A stretch of 64,000 nucleotides of DNA, from NCBI GenBank assembly GCA_016508695.1, contig VNKQ01000017.1:1-64000 (forward strand), given 5' to 3'. A model generated the notes under the pieces. That model had not been told where the DNA came from and made no database searches. It saw nothing but the letters and a program-made list of their open reading frames with translations. This document shows positions 31,308 to 42,839 of this stretch, piece after piece. Origin of the DNA: Hyphodiscus hymeniophilus (taxonomy: Eukaryota > Ascomycota > Leotiomycetes > Helotiales > Hyphodiscaceae). The number at the start of each line of letters is the position of its first letter. The stretch's first letter is position 1. The translations under genes and the position numbers were made by a program.

Positions 31308-32553
31308 CCAGTTGCAAAGAAGGTATTGAGTTTTGGGAATATCCACAGTAGATGCCGGCTTTGACCAAGGCGGCCAGTTTCTTACCACCAAGAAGCGGTG
31401 GATTACGAAAGGGGCGGTATTGCTATGCTAGTCAACGGTTCTGTGATCTGCGAATAGTATACACATTCTATTCCTTCTTCTTTCTCTATTCATTGTCAAC
31501 CTCATCTCTGTTCCCTAAATTAAGAAAGCTTCACAGACCTTCTCCGGTCTCTGGTGGATCCCACGCAAAAGAAGGCCACCGCGTTCGACTCCGAGGCTAA
31601 CAATCACAATCAGAAAGGCAGGTAACTCATAGTTCAGAGACGTAGGTGCTGAATCTCACTCAATATTCCCCGAGAAAGGTAGCGCACCATTCAACGGTCT
31701 CTTACTTAGTACATGGTTCTTTGCATCCTTCTTGTTCACCTCTGCTCGGTTTTCTTCTCCCCGTAGAATACAACACGAGGGGTTACATGGGTGCCTATGG
31801 ACTTACATGAACATGGGGCGACGAAGCTCAAAGTAACTGCTTTGCTAGTTACAGGCCCCCCTTTCTGGCCGGGCAATTGGGTTGAACTGAATCTAGTGGC
31901 CTTCACCTTTGCTGTCCCTCGCATTTTCTTACTCCTCCAGCGGTCTGGAAGAACGGCTTGCCATCCTGAAGATATTTCTTGCCGTCCACGAGTGAAGGAG
32001 AGAGGCGGGACGGGGTCACATTTGAACTGAAGATTTATTTGAAGAAAAAACCCTCGACTCCCTTGCCTTTAAATTCCCCGAGGCGTAGGTCGGTTTGCTG
32101 GAGCTCGATAATCCGTGACTATTAGAGAGAAGGGATACCTCGTGGCTATGATATCTGCGGTGCTGTGCTCCCCTGCCGGTAAGGGCGAAGATATTGAGCG
32201 AATGAGACACTACTCCCCTGCAGTCCCTCACTGTCATTCAATATCCAATGAGGGTAGGTAGTGTGTGGTTCATTTGATAATAATAGCCAGTATCGAGTTG
32301 CAAGCAGCATCATAATAATCAGTTGTAAGTATAGCGCATCGAAACACTCGCTCATACAATGGAAGTGGCAACACAGATGCACCCGTTCAGTCCGCCAACC
32401 TATCCCTACACGGACAACTACTGGAAAAAAGCCAATCTAGCAGAACATACAAGTGTCCCTCTTTTAGAACAGGACAACGAACGTGATAGAAAACCTTGTT
32501 CGGGCTCATCAAGATTATTTGTCATACGAGAGGACATGTCTCTCACATCGTGA
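31308..32553. other. Intergenic before transposon copy 2
   Basis: No gene is recognised. Several short ORFs (31352-31600, 31791-32030 plus; 31736-31924 minus) look random. The Mutator-like element has landed at the right end of this stretch. Confidence 0.45.
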
Positions 32554-32561
32554 TAAAGTTA

Positions 32562-33285
32562 GGGGCGGGCTAAAACAACTTGCCTCCCGGCTAAACCAAC
32601 TTTTCGGGGGTACACCTAACACCCTCGCTTACTCATACTAATTTGTATGCGCATGCAAGGCTAAAATATGTACTATAAACAAAGACAATATATCCTTATA
32701 TTCTTTTGCCTTTACCCTTTAGCCTTTAATATAGAATCCCTTAGCACCTGCGGTCCCCCCCGCCTACTACTGTTTATAACGACTTGCCTACTGCAATCAA
32801 GTACTCGACGACACCCCTTAGCCTCTCCTCAGCCCCCGCAATCCTTGAGCGACCCAGGTCTCCGACCGGACCAATGTTTATCGTCTATTCAGGCCTAAAT
32901 CAAGACAGTTCTACTGCCCTTGCGCTAGCGCGGATAGCGGAGGGGCATATCGATTAATATGAGCCAGGCACAAGAAGGGAGAGGGGTTATATAAGGGGGA
33001 TTTCTTCTATATATAAAGACGATTGCCTTGAAGACGCAGCGACAATTATAGGGAGTATATTACAAGAAAAGGTAATCGAAGGGGAAGGGTTCAAAGGTTA
33101 TACGCAAGATGGGGAATATGAGTTAGATCCGGATTATGATTTTGATGAGTTAGTATAATAGTATATATTTTGTGCTTTTGCACGCATACTAATTAGTATA
33201 GTGGGGGAAGCTTCCTAGATGTACACCTGTGGGTAGGTTTAAATAAGTTGGTTTAGCCGGGAGGCAAGTTGTTTTAGCCCGCCCC
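32562..33285 (+). mobile_element. Non-autonomous Mutator-like element, copy 2 (724 bp)
   Basis: Perfect 41-bp terminal inverted repeats (32562-32602, 33245-33285) begin GGGGCGGGCTAAAAC, with an 8-bp target duplication TAAAGTTA (32554-32561, 33286-33293). It shares subterminal sequence with copy 1 (cgggggtacacctaac, catactaatttgtatg, and the 3' codons GEGFKGYTQDGEYELDPDY) but keeps a different internal portion and lacks the FAR1 region beyond its first codons. The start codon equivalent reads ATA. The inverted-repeat ends differ from copy 1 at seven of 41 positions, each matched at the other end, so the two belong to different sequence variants of one family. Confidence 0.88.
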
Positions 33286-33293
33286 TAAAGTTA

Positions 33294-33641
33294 TAAACGG
33301 AGGTAGGTAGACCGTAATGCCACCTGGCATGGTCCTTTAGCTTTACACGGGAGAGATTGTAAGCAACAAAGGAGTCAGCATTGAACTACTGAATATACCA
33401 AGTCTCTCCAGTTCAATTGTTCAATAGTAGAAAGCAGATTGAGGGGTGTTTCTTGCTTGTACAGAAAATCCGGTTGAAGAGAGGTAATGATAAAGGCACA
33501 CGGGCGTGAAGCTACCTGTGCGTACTGAAGAACGATTTGCCGAAGTAAGGCCTGACGCGACGAAAGTCAACAACTGGGTTAGTTGACCACTGAATAACAG
33601 CAAAATCGGAGCTGTTATTCCTCCATTGCTGCGCATTTACG
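33294..33641. other. Upstream region of the CHL4-like gene
   Basis: 348 bp between the transposon target duplication and the CHL4 start codon. No distinct motif is seen. The insertion leaves the transposon end only about 350 bp from the ATG, so it may lie in promoter sequence. Confidence 0.4.
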
Positions 33642-35150
33642 ATGTCTCTCCTCTCAATCCCCACGAATGCTGCTTTCTCACCCGCTCAACTTCTCCCATC
33701 GTCCCATCCCTCCGTCACGAAAACGCTCCAAAGACTCTCGCGCGCATCACTCCTCGCCCTCACACTCGACTGGCTCTCTGATCAGAACCAAGAGAGCGAG
33801 CTAACAACACCTTATCTTGCGGAACCAGACTCCGAAGATGATGAGCAAGATCCCTATCCCGCCGCGCACTCTCTCTTTGAGCTCCGCGAAATCTACACCG
33901 AACTACAGTCTCGAAAAGGAAGCAAGCGCGATGTTGTTGATCGTATACTCGAAGGCGACTGGCGCAATGGAATTACGTTATACCAGCTTGCAATGGCAGA
34001 CATGCAGTACCTATACGACCACCCTACGAGCCAGAAATGGACCGCTTTGAAACTTGTCAAGTCGGAGTCGGATGTTCAGAACCACAAGAAGGCAGCGACA
34101 TCTGTACCACGATTCCACCCTGCTACGTTTCTGAGAAATCTGCAGAGGGAAGTGCTGCCTGATATCAAGGTGCATTATAATCTAGATCGCTACGAGAAGT
34201 TGGGTTTGACGATTTTGAGGGTCTTCATTGTCGATTCGCCTTACAACACTTCTCTCGCTCTTCAATCGACTTCAGGGAGACGAGCTATGGCTTTCGATAC
34301 CTCGAGGACATTCTACGTTGCTTTTCCGGATGCGGCACCATACATCTACATTTCGTTGACAACAACTGTTTCTACGATCCCTGGCTCATCAATCTCAGAT
34401 AACAAGAGTCTGCGGAGTTTGGTGTTAGACGGCATCCCGAAAGCCTTCTCGAGGCCCAGAGATAGATACAGTCTCGAGAGTACAAACTTGAGCGCGAGGA
34501 ATCTGGAAGCGATGGTTGAGAAGAGGGGAGGGGCAAGGAGTAACGCTGCTGGTGGAGGATGGGGCATTTATGCGGAGGAAAACAAGAAGGACACTCCTCT
34601 CAATGTGCACCTACCTACTCCGGATTCCCTTCACGAGCATGACGGTGAAAAAGAGCAGGCGGAAAAGGTCACTGGCATGAAGAGGAGGATAGAAGAAGAT
34701 GTCCAAGTGGTAAAACGGAGGAAGCTAGTAGCAAGAGGACGATTTGGCAATTCAGCGAAACAGGATGACGGGAAAGGAATAGAGCGGTTTGAAGTCATGA
34801 TCAGAGATCCTTTCCCATCCTCGGCCCACAATTCGAGGGACGATACTCCACTCGACATGCCTGTAGAAGAAACATCTAATGGCAATGGGACGAAGCGGAA
34901 AGGCAGACGGAGCACCTTCGACTTAGAGCTCAGTAAGCAGAGCGAAGATGACGTCGAGGCGGAAGGCTGGAGACCGAATGTTCGGGTCGTCTTTCAAGGC
35001 AAACACATTTTTGCCGGAGTCAGACATCTCGTGGAAGAGGGACTTCTAGATGGAGAAAGGATGCCTGGATGGATGACAGGCGACGAAGGCGTCAGTGTTG
35101 GTTTGGTGCAAAGTGGTCGAATCAAGGGTTTTAAAGGGAGTGGTTTATGA
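33642..35150 (+). CDS. Chl4/Mis15 (CENP-N) family kinetochore protein
   Basis: A single-exon ORF of 502 residues. The N-terminal half matches the Chl4 family: a start with short hydrophobic and Ser/Pro segments, LQRLSRASLLALTLDWLSD, a conserved block ELREIYTELQSRKGSKRDVVDRI, and ILEGDWRNGITLYQLAMADMQYL. Later comes the family segment TFYVAFPDAAPYIYIS. The C-terminal third is basic and disordered, apart from a last conserved segment (GWRPNVRVVFQGKHIFAGVR). Chl4 acts in the inner kinetochore (Ctf19/CCAN) with Iml3 and contacts centromeric nucleosomes. No intron is apparent. Confidence 0.88.
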   Translation: MSLLSIPTNAAFSPAQLLPSSHPSVTKTLQRLSRASLLALTLDWLSDQNQESELTTPYLAEPDSEDDEQDPYPAAHSLFELREIYTELQSRKGSKRDVVDRILEGDWRNGITLYQLAMADMQYLYDHPTSQKWTALKLVKSESDVQNHKKAATSVPRFHPATFLRNLQREVLPDIKVHYNLDRYEKLGLTILRVFIVDSPYNTSLALQSTSGRRAMAFDTSRTFYVAFPDAAPYIYISLTTTVSTIPGSSISDNKSLRSLVLDGIPKAFSRPRDRYSLESTNLSARNLEAMVEKRGGARSNAAGGGWGIYAEENKKDTPLNVHLPTPDSLHEHDGEKEQAEKVTGMKRRIEEDVQVVKRRKLVARGRFGNSAKQDDGKGIERFEVMIRDPFPSSAHNSRDDTPLDMPVEETSNGNGTKRKGRRSTFDLELSKQSEDDVEAEGWRPNVRVVFQGKHIFAGVRHLVEEGLLDGERMPGWMTGDEGVSVGLVQSGRIKGFKGSGL

Positions 35151-35977
35151 GGGTATGACTTTGGGGTATAATCACTCGTATGGTGTACGGATAAATGTTT
35201 GGCGCAGTATTTATGGGGCTTTGGGATTTGGGGGTATACCATGCACACGGCGTTTGTCACATTGTCACAGTATTCGGTCTGGCGAGCCGTGAAGGAGTCC
35301 CGAGGCCTAGATAGGTAGCTATTGAAGATTAATGGGAGATTTTCACCGCTTCCTCGCGACATAGCCTACATTCATGTTCCGTGTGCCTTTCGAGACAAGT
35401 AGCCATCCTCAGTTTGAACTCGGTCAAAACGCTTCACAGTTCTGATCACAGCCGCCAGTCAGGCTCATCATGTAGCAGAATAATCGTTTCGTCCTCGTCG
35501 CCTCAATGATATAGCGTAATCATGAGATGCACTATCTTAATCCTAAACCTAGTGAGGCAAGGTTGTAAGGAGCTTGGTGATTAATGGGAGCGTTAATCGA
35601 TCAGCACACCTGGCCTTGGTGAACTCACTGCATGGGTTGGGCCTTTCGAGGCACCTTCCATTGAAATGATAGACCGCCAACCCAAACCCATTATGGGGAG
35701 ATGTAAGTGAGTCAGGTTGGTGGGGAGGTCTTGACCGAATGATAAACAGTAAACCAAAGTAATGATTCTTGGCTTACTTCCAGCATCACATCGAGAGACC
35801 CCATCTGCCACGCAGTGCATTTGTTCATCTTCGGCATGGAATACTGTGAAATGAGGGAATGTTTTCAAGAAGTTGTTCATTCTGTATCACACATAAACGC
35901 CGAGGCTTCCTGCCTGTGTGCAGTGAAAGACTTTATACAGCAAGGGAACCACACATCCACCCCAATGCCATCCAGAT
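35151..35977. other. Intergenic, no convincing gene
   Basis: 827 bp between the convergent CHL4-like and complex I genes. Short ORFs on both strands show no domain. It presumably contains both 3' ends. Confidence 0.5.
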
Positions 35978-36951
35978 CTACTTTCTGTACCACATTCTCG
36001 CTGAATAGCTCGTTAGTATATCTCTTATTGGGTATCTTTCCAGGGTTCACTTACTGATCTTGGTATGTCTCATTTTCTTCTGAACTGCACCGATATGTCA
36101 GCATCACCATGAACATCCCTAGACGAAGGTCTCAAGACTTACGTTGGAATATGCCATACATCAGCGCCTCGCTGGTTGGCGGACATCCAGGCACATAAAT
36201 ATCGACCGGCACAATCCTATCACAGCCCCTCGTGACACTATAACTGTAGTGATAATACCCACCACCGTTCGCACAGCTTCCCATTGAAACAACCCATCTC
36301 GGCTCTGGCATCTGATCATAGACCTGTCTGAGCGCAGGAGCCATCTTGTTGGTGAGCGTACCGGCCACAATCATGACATCGGATTGGCGGGGAGAGGCTC
36401 GGAAGATTATACCGAGTCGATCTTGGTCATATCGTGGGGTGGAAAGATGCATCATTTCGACGGCGCAGCAGGCCAGTCCGAAGGTCATGGGCCAGAGGGA
36501 GCCTTGACGAGCCCAGTTGGCTACTTGGTCGAGAGTTGTTCTATGTAAGTCAGCTTTTGCCATTGAGGGTTCAATATCACGCCCGCAGCATCCCAGCATT
36601 CTATTTGAGTTTGAAATGAGCAGTTGATGGTAGGACATACAATGCGTATTGCATAACGCCCTTCTTCCCCTCTTGACTAGGCAAAGGTACCTCTCGTCTC
36701 TCCTTCTTGGATACGCCCATCGGTGGCGGGGTACCTGGATTCCCATGCACATTATGAGGCGAGACAGCAGTCGCAGGCTTCGAGCTCGAGGATGAAATCG
36801 CGGCGACTGATCGGTAGGGGATTAACGCGGATGCTGGCTTTGCTGTTCAGCGCATGATATTAGCTCCTGTGGCAATAAGGGAGGGAGATAGGACTTTGCA
36901 CAGCATACCTCGCAGTGCCAGCGCAGCCGCTGACCTTGTAGTAGAAAACAT
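35978..36951 (-). CDS. NADH:ubiquinone oxidoreductase PSST subunit (NDUFS7; about 19-20 kDa)
   Basis: Five exons (36951-36909, 36842-36641, 36540-36143, 36084-36055, 36000-35978) give 231 residues. The last two exons are only 30 and 23 bp and encode the conserved tail QKKMRHTKITRMWYRK. The conserved core shows the N2 [4Fe-4S] cluster ligands: GLACCAVEMMH, then GSCANGGGYYHYSYS and VPGCPPTSEAL. The subunit carries the last iron-sulfur cluster before ubiquinone in the complex I Q module. The N-terminal 75 residues are a mitochondrial presequence with a Ser/Pro-rich spacer. Confidence 0.95.
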
Positions 36952-37282
36952 CTTGCCAATTGAATATTGACAAGAGTTAAAGGAATAAAGGAAAGGGGAC
37001 GTGGAGGCGACTGTCGTGGGGTTCGTGGCCGAGCTCAAATCGTCGCCGTCAGTATTTGTTGGTTGCGCTTATTAAATCATCTTTCCTCAATCATGATTGG
37101 TCAAGTCAGGTGAGCTGTGTGGCAATTCTAGTAGAATGAATTTTGAGTATGAAGCAAGCTATTTTCCAGCCTATGAAATCATAATAGAAGTTCATGATGA
37201 AGTTATCGAGGTAGTCAATAAGCCATGGAATTCTACAAGTAAGTGTGTCCACCATGTATTCTAAGCTCAAAGCTCAAAGCCG
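36952..37282. other. Intergenic
   Basis: 331 bp holding the complex I subunit promoter and the 3' flank of the phosphocholine cytidylyltransferase gene. Nothing else is recognised. Confidence 0.5.
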
Positions 37283-38958
37283 TTACAAGAACGCCTCTTC
37301 GTTAACACGATTACTTGTGAAAGGTATATAGAATGGAAGTCTTTCAAAACCAAATTTTTTTAACAAATAGCAGACATCAAGATGTCCCCTTTCAAGCCCC
37401 GAATGCTTCGAGTTTTCTTCCATCATTGCCTCAATCTGAGCATCAACCTGCTGTTCCTCATCCCCACCTTCAACCTTTCCAGTTCTGCCTCTGGGTGGAG
37501 ATTTCTCATCACTATCTTCTTCACTGCTGTCACTTCCGTGGTGAGAATCACGATTGGTTTGGCGACTTTTCGTCATCTATTACGCAATTAGCATATACGA
37601 GTTGGGAGAAACCGTGCAGCACTTACCCATGATCGAACACCACCAATCAATCCCAAGCTATATCCAGTAGCAAAGTCGCTACCAGGACCAGGACTGTCCC
37701 CTCTTGGAATCTCAAGACGACGGCTTAGATGCGAGAGAGCAGACGGGCTGGTGAGTGATCCACCCTTCGATGACTCGTCGTAGCTTGCCATTCGGGCAGG
37801 ACTTCCAGGCCTGCTAGCCTGCCAAAACTGTCTCAGTTCCTTGCCCAACTCCTGTCCGGTTGTGGTCCAGTTCGAACGGATAGCATCTCTCATCTCCGTA
37901 ACATGTCGCTTGAGATCAAGTTCGTTCTTCTTCAACCATGACACGTTCAGTTCTTGGCGAGAAGTACCGCGCTTGAATTGGCGAGCAATGTATTTCTCGT
38001 AGTCTCGGACAATCCTTGTTCAGTGTTAGAATGCTGAGTTCAAGATGAGTTTTGACAGCTTACTTGGTGATGATACCAGTTGTACTGACACCTTCAGTTC
38101 TTTGCGTAACCAAGAACTTGCCAGCCTCCTTAATAGGTTTGTAGATATCGTCTCCCTCATCAGCACCATATGGTAGATCGTCATGCGCTACGTAGTCAAT
38201 CTTGTGTTGTTCCAAGAACTCGGGCGTGACAATCCAGGGGCAATCTTCGAAGACTTCGTCCACCCATTTGCAATGCCTGACCGTCTCGGCGCGTTCTTGT
38301 CCAGAGAGAACTGTGAGACCTTTTCGCTTATGTGTCTCCTTATCCCCTGTTACCCCAACCATCAAGTATACATCGGGAAATGCCTTCTTGGCTTGTTCGA
38401 GTTGACGCATGTGCCTGTTTGGTTATGTTAGCAGAATGATCAACGGAAACGACGCGTGTGTAGTTACCCAAGATGGAACAGATCGAACACTCCATCAGCG
38501 TAAACTCGAACAGGTCTACCTGCGGGAGGAGGGTTCGTCTTGTATCCAACAGGATCCGTCAACTTCCCGATAGGAGGCGGAGCCATCGCCTGGGTCTTGT
38601 CGTCCTCTGCATCTTTCGAAGTGCTCTTTCGGCCTCTCCTTCCAACGCGACTTGCAATATCTGTGCTCGCCTCCGTGGTATCAGAAGGCTCACCGGGATC
38701 TTGCATGCTAGCAGATCCATTGGAGCTCTTGTCTTGAGTCGATGAGCGCAACCGTTTCGTTGGAGGGTTCGGATCAGCTTTCCTATTGCTCAGACTACTG
38801 GATTCTGGTGCCGTCGTATCTCCTTCTTCGCCAGACGCGTCTCGAGACGAGGGCTGGAGTTGATCAACAGCTGTGTTCGTTTTAATTGAGGATGGCAGAG
38901 TCGAAGTACGCTTCCGCTTGCCTGCGCTCGAGCCTGCTGAGGATGGTGAAGACATCAT
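37283..38958 (-). CDS. PCT1: Choline-phosphate cytidylyltransferase
   Basis: Four exons (38958-38468, 38414-38064, 38014-37627, 37576-37283) give 507 residues. The reaction is CTP plus phosphocholine to CDP-choline, the rate-limiting step of the Kennedy pathway, on nuclear and ER membranes. The nucleotidyltransferase domain carries DGVFDLFHLGHMRQLEQAKK (HxGH, split by intron 1), a central GLTVLSGQERAETVRHCKW and QRTEGVSTTGIITK. The 150-residue N-terminus is Ser/Lys-rich with nuclear-localisation-like stretches (GKRKRTS, RVGRRGRKS). After the catalytic domain come a basic helix region, likely the membrane-binding element, and a disordered acidic tail. Met at 38955 is an equally possible start. 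Confidence 0.93.
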
Positions 38959-39893
38959 GTGTAAAGGTCGAATTGAGTTTCGTGAATTGGACGTCTATCT
39001 AGGAGGGTCTTCCTAGTTGAGGGTTCGAGATGATGTGGCAGTTGAATAGGTGTCGTAGAGTAAAATATTTAAGTGTTGAATAAGCTCACACTTTCTGCAA
39101 TGGACAATTTCGACCGGGGTTCGCAGGGGTCATGAAGAAGTAATTAACCTGGGTCTTATCGAAGCAGAATAATTGTAAGCTCTTTAACGAAATTAAAGAA
39201 GGATTCAACAAGTCAAACGGTGCACCGAAAACTGCATTCGCCAAGATACCTACATTCGAGCGCCTCTGAAACTTGGAAATTCCTCAACGTTGATCGTCAT
39301 CGAGTCACGTGCCGAAGCTCATCGTTGAGACGGGCGACAAGGCTGACCAATGGAGAAAACGCTGCAGAAGATAGTGAAGTTCAGCCTTCTGCTTGCAGTT
39401 CGAATCACTCATAGTATACGATTCTACATGTATTTTCAAAGTCCATTGATTTTTCTCCTCAATACAATGCAGCCGCTTCGCCCAAGTCTAAAGACTTTCC
39501 CCTCCCTGTCTGAGATTGAGATGCAAAAGAAAAAGACCCGAAGACAAGACAATCGCTGCGTGACGAGATCATGAATGTAGGAAAATGAAATTGAAAGCGC
39601 CTCGTCGGAGATCTGGTGACTACCGAGGGAGACGTATCGTGAGTTGCTCCCTGTCATAAGTCTCTATATCCATCTCCAATCGATTTTCATAGAACGAAGC
39701 AAGCCAAAATTTGCTGTCCACACCTTGCTGTATAGCACACAGTACCCCATAGGCTATATTCAAGGCTGTAGGTGCATAAGTGCCATCCATTGAGGCACAG
39801 TCTCGATGAAGGTATCAAGATATCATATTTCAGATCCATGTCGTCAAAGTTCAAGGACTAGGTCAGATAACAACTGTACTATGTACAGTACAT
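38959..39893. other. Intergenic, no convincing gene
   Basis: 935 bp between the cytidylyltransferase start and the end of the Ptc2-like gene. Only short overlapping ORFs are seen, none recognisable. Confidence 0.5.
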
Positions 39894-41759
39894 CTACTTG
39901 GCCTGGGTATCAGAAGTAGGTTCATTGGTCTTCTTTTCTTCGGTTGAGTTGCTGAGATATTCGTCTGCGACAGCTTTGTACTCCGGGTGGGCAGGGTCGA
40001 TCTTTTCAGGGATTGCATCAGTCTTCTTAACAACCTTTGAATCATCATGTCCCGTAATCTGGCCTTTGTGGACTTGGCTGTCAAGGTCCTTATCCTCATC
40101 AGCGTGGTCGAACATCTCGGTGTCGTCTGAGTCCGTCAAAACTTCCGTTCCGTCTCCCAAGAGAATGATCCGGCCTTTCTGGTTGCCGCCGAAAGACTTC
40201 AGCTTGTTATCCATATCAACATCGTAGCCGCTATCACTATCATCAAAGTTATGATGGACGCCGGGACCTCGGAACTCCGCTGCTCATATTTCATTAGTCA
40301 TGCTCTCACCTTGCACAAAAGGAAAATACTTGCCATACTCAGGAGGAGCACAAGGGCCATCTCCGTTCGCTACCCGGGTCGCGATCTCATCATACCACTC
40401 CTCCTTGGACTTGCCACGTAGAAGGCCGATGATCACCATGGTCATATTGTCGCAGCCAACCCCACCGGTCTCGGAATTCGAAGCCAGACAGTTGTCCATC
40501 ATGTTCTCGCAGATCTTTGAGAGATCCTGCTTTGCGGCAATGCCTCTGCGGACGAACTCAACAACAGCTTGAGAGGATTGGCAGTCCCAGATACCTATCG
40601 AGGAGACCAGATCAGTATTGACCCAGCTTGTTGAGCAGGAATATACTGACCATCACAAGCTACAACGAGGAACTCATCATCATCCGAGATATCATGTACA
40701 GTGACGTCCGGATAGGCGGTGACGATCTGTTGCTCAGGTGCAAGCTCAGCGCTCTTCTTGAACTCGAAGTCTCCAATAGCTCTTGAAAGCGCCAAGTTGC
40801 CATTTACACGACCGAAGTCAACGAATCCTCCTGCAGCAGTAATTCTTGCCTTCTCACCTGCGTCGAGATCAGCATGAGATGAGAAGGTTCGCGGTAAATC
40901 ATACCTTCATTTTGCGGCTTATGGTCAAAAGAGAGTGGCTTGGCTCTGCCCTTAACGCCCAAAACACTCCGAGAGTCACCAGCATTGCCCTAATCGATTA
41001 GTGGACGCTTGCTGACAAGGGAGCACATCAATCACTTACAACATAAATCTTTTTTGCAGAAAGAATCCCAACAGAAGCGGTGCAGCCAGAAACTTCTTCC
41101 TCGTACCGTGGGTCTGGAGAGCACGAGGTCAGTTCCTCATACCATATCGACGAGTCATATATACTGACCGTTCAAGATTGCTCGGTCTGTCGCAAGGAAG
41201 CCATCCTTCAATGCCTGTTCAATATCACCCTTCTTGAAAGCCTCCTGCTTGGCAATGATCTGATGTATGTTTCCTCCTGCGAAGAGCGCAACTCTATCGC
41301 CTCCGTGTCCATCGTAAACACCGAAGAACGAAAGTCTTTTATCAGCGGCAGCTGGCCCCGTTCCCTCCTCGCCTTGTAGGTCCAATATAGTCGCATGAGC
41401 GTCCTCCATGCTAATTCTCCATCCTTGCATTGATGAGACTCCAAATATTAGACGTTCATCACCGCCATTGGCCGAGTTCTAACAGGCAAGGTTTTGTCAG
41501 CAAAGGCGAGAACAACGGAGAATGATCAAAGCAATGTTTGCAGCAGTGTCCCACATCCAGTGATGGCAGCCCAGCTTGCTGCTGCAAGACTAGCACATGC
41601 TTTTATTGTTCTTGCGGCTGCGACTTCAGAGCGCGGTAGACGGCGAAAGAAGGACGCGCTGGAAGAAACACAGCGGGCGACCACATCGATGACGCGAACA
41701 TAGAGCAGAAAAGGCTTTCTTACCTTCTCGACCACTGGTTCAGAGAGTGTCTGACCCAT
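39894..41759 (-). CDS. PP2C serine/threonine phosphatase, Ptc2/Ptc3 type
   Basis: Seven exons (41759-41724, 41478-41169, 41113-41040, 40989-40905, 40857-40651, 40594-40334, 40279-39894) give 452 residues. The first exon is MGQTLSEPVVEK, with a Gly2 that suggests N-myristoylation, and the first intron is long (245 bp). PP2C motifs are in order: MQGWRISMEDAH, FFGVYDGHGGD, GNAGDSRSVLG, LALSRAIGDFEFK, VVACDGIWDC, GCDNMTMVIIGLL. The C-terminal 130 residues are acidic and variable. Yeast Ptc2/3 dephosphorylate Hog1 and DNA-damage checkpoint kinases. Intron 6 must be GC-AG (GCAAGT...GAGCAG) to give the family sequence PPEYAEFRGPGVHHN. Confidence 0.93.
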
Positions 41760-42649
41760 CTTGACGATTGCTCAAGTGCTCTTGATCGCGACCCGAAACA
41801 GTTCTCTTCCTTTGTGACCTTCTTGCTTTGGGGAGCGAGCGAAATGTGGGAAGCGGGGTTGTATTGTCGAACGAAAGGCGTTCAAAGGTCAGACGGGAAT
41901 GATCCGATCAACAGCTTCAGATATGCTTCAAAATGTTTCAGGTCGCAGCGCAGATAGTAGAGTTACGAAGAGTCGCGTGTGGGGATTTCGATGTTGAAAA
42001 TTACTCTGCTTCGGAGAAGTGACGAGGTTGTAGTGCCTTCGGCTAATTTTGGGGCATCGGTGGGGGAGCACTCTGGCGCACTGACTCTCTGATTCACGCC
42101 TCGTCTTGTTTGAGGAAATACAGCAACGCGGATGTGGATGTTGATGTTTATGTTGATATATTTAGGTAAAGCAATAACAGCTGAGGCTACAAGAAGCTCA
42201 GCAGGATTTTCAACCGCTGTCAAATGGGCAGTGGTGTTGCACGGCGACCACTGACATCTTACTGGCTGGACTCTTGCTTGCGGATTTACGGGGCAAGGAG
42301 CTGCGCGTTTAAAAGGACTGCGAATCGAGACTTTCGTCCAGACTTTTGCATGAGGCTTTTGGACCCTGCTTATCTACCCGACTCTGCAGGAGCTGATGTT
42401 CCAGAAGCATTGTTCTGCGATACCTTGGGAGAAAGTTCTCCACCGTCACCATGTTTCCTACAATTCTTGAGTTTCTTGAGTCGTGGGCGTTATGCCTCGT
42501 CTGCAAGGTGTTCGAGGGGTGCAAGTTGTGGTGGCTGGCACTCGGGGGAAGAGGAGAAGGAAGAGGGCACGGCTCTGCCGACAGTGCATGCTGGATGATT
42601 TGGGCTGCATTTGCGTCATATTCGGCGGGTCAAGGCAATCCCTGCCTAT

Positions 42650-42718
42650 CCACCTACCACCTACCACCTACCACCTACCACCTACCACCTACCACCTACC
42701 ACCTACCACCTACCACCT
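42650..42718. repeat. 7-bp minisatellite (CCACCTA)n, about 10 copies
   Basis: Uninterrupted 7-bp units over 69 bp. Because seven is not a multiple of three, every frame reads the same 7-residue cycle (PTTYHLP), which explains several spurious ORFs. The array is strongly strand-asymmetric (pyrimidine-rich plus strand). Confidence 0.95.
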
Positions 42719-42802
42719 TCGCATCATCGTCGGATTTTCTGGGGAACATTCTTACAAAGTCGGTGTTTTACTCCCAGCCTGCGTTATCACTAGGATAGCT
42801 CG

Positions 42803-42839
42803 TACCATGCCATACCATGCCATACCATGCCATGCCATG
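42803..42839. repeat. 10-bp tandem repeat (TACCATGCCA)n
   Basis: Three exact decamers followed by a partial one (tgccatg), 85 bp downstream of the 7-bp minisatellite. Both arrays are built on a CCA core, suggesting local slippage. Confidence 0.9.
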
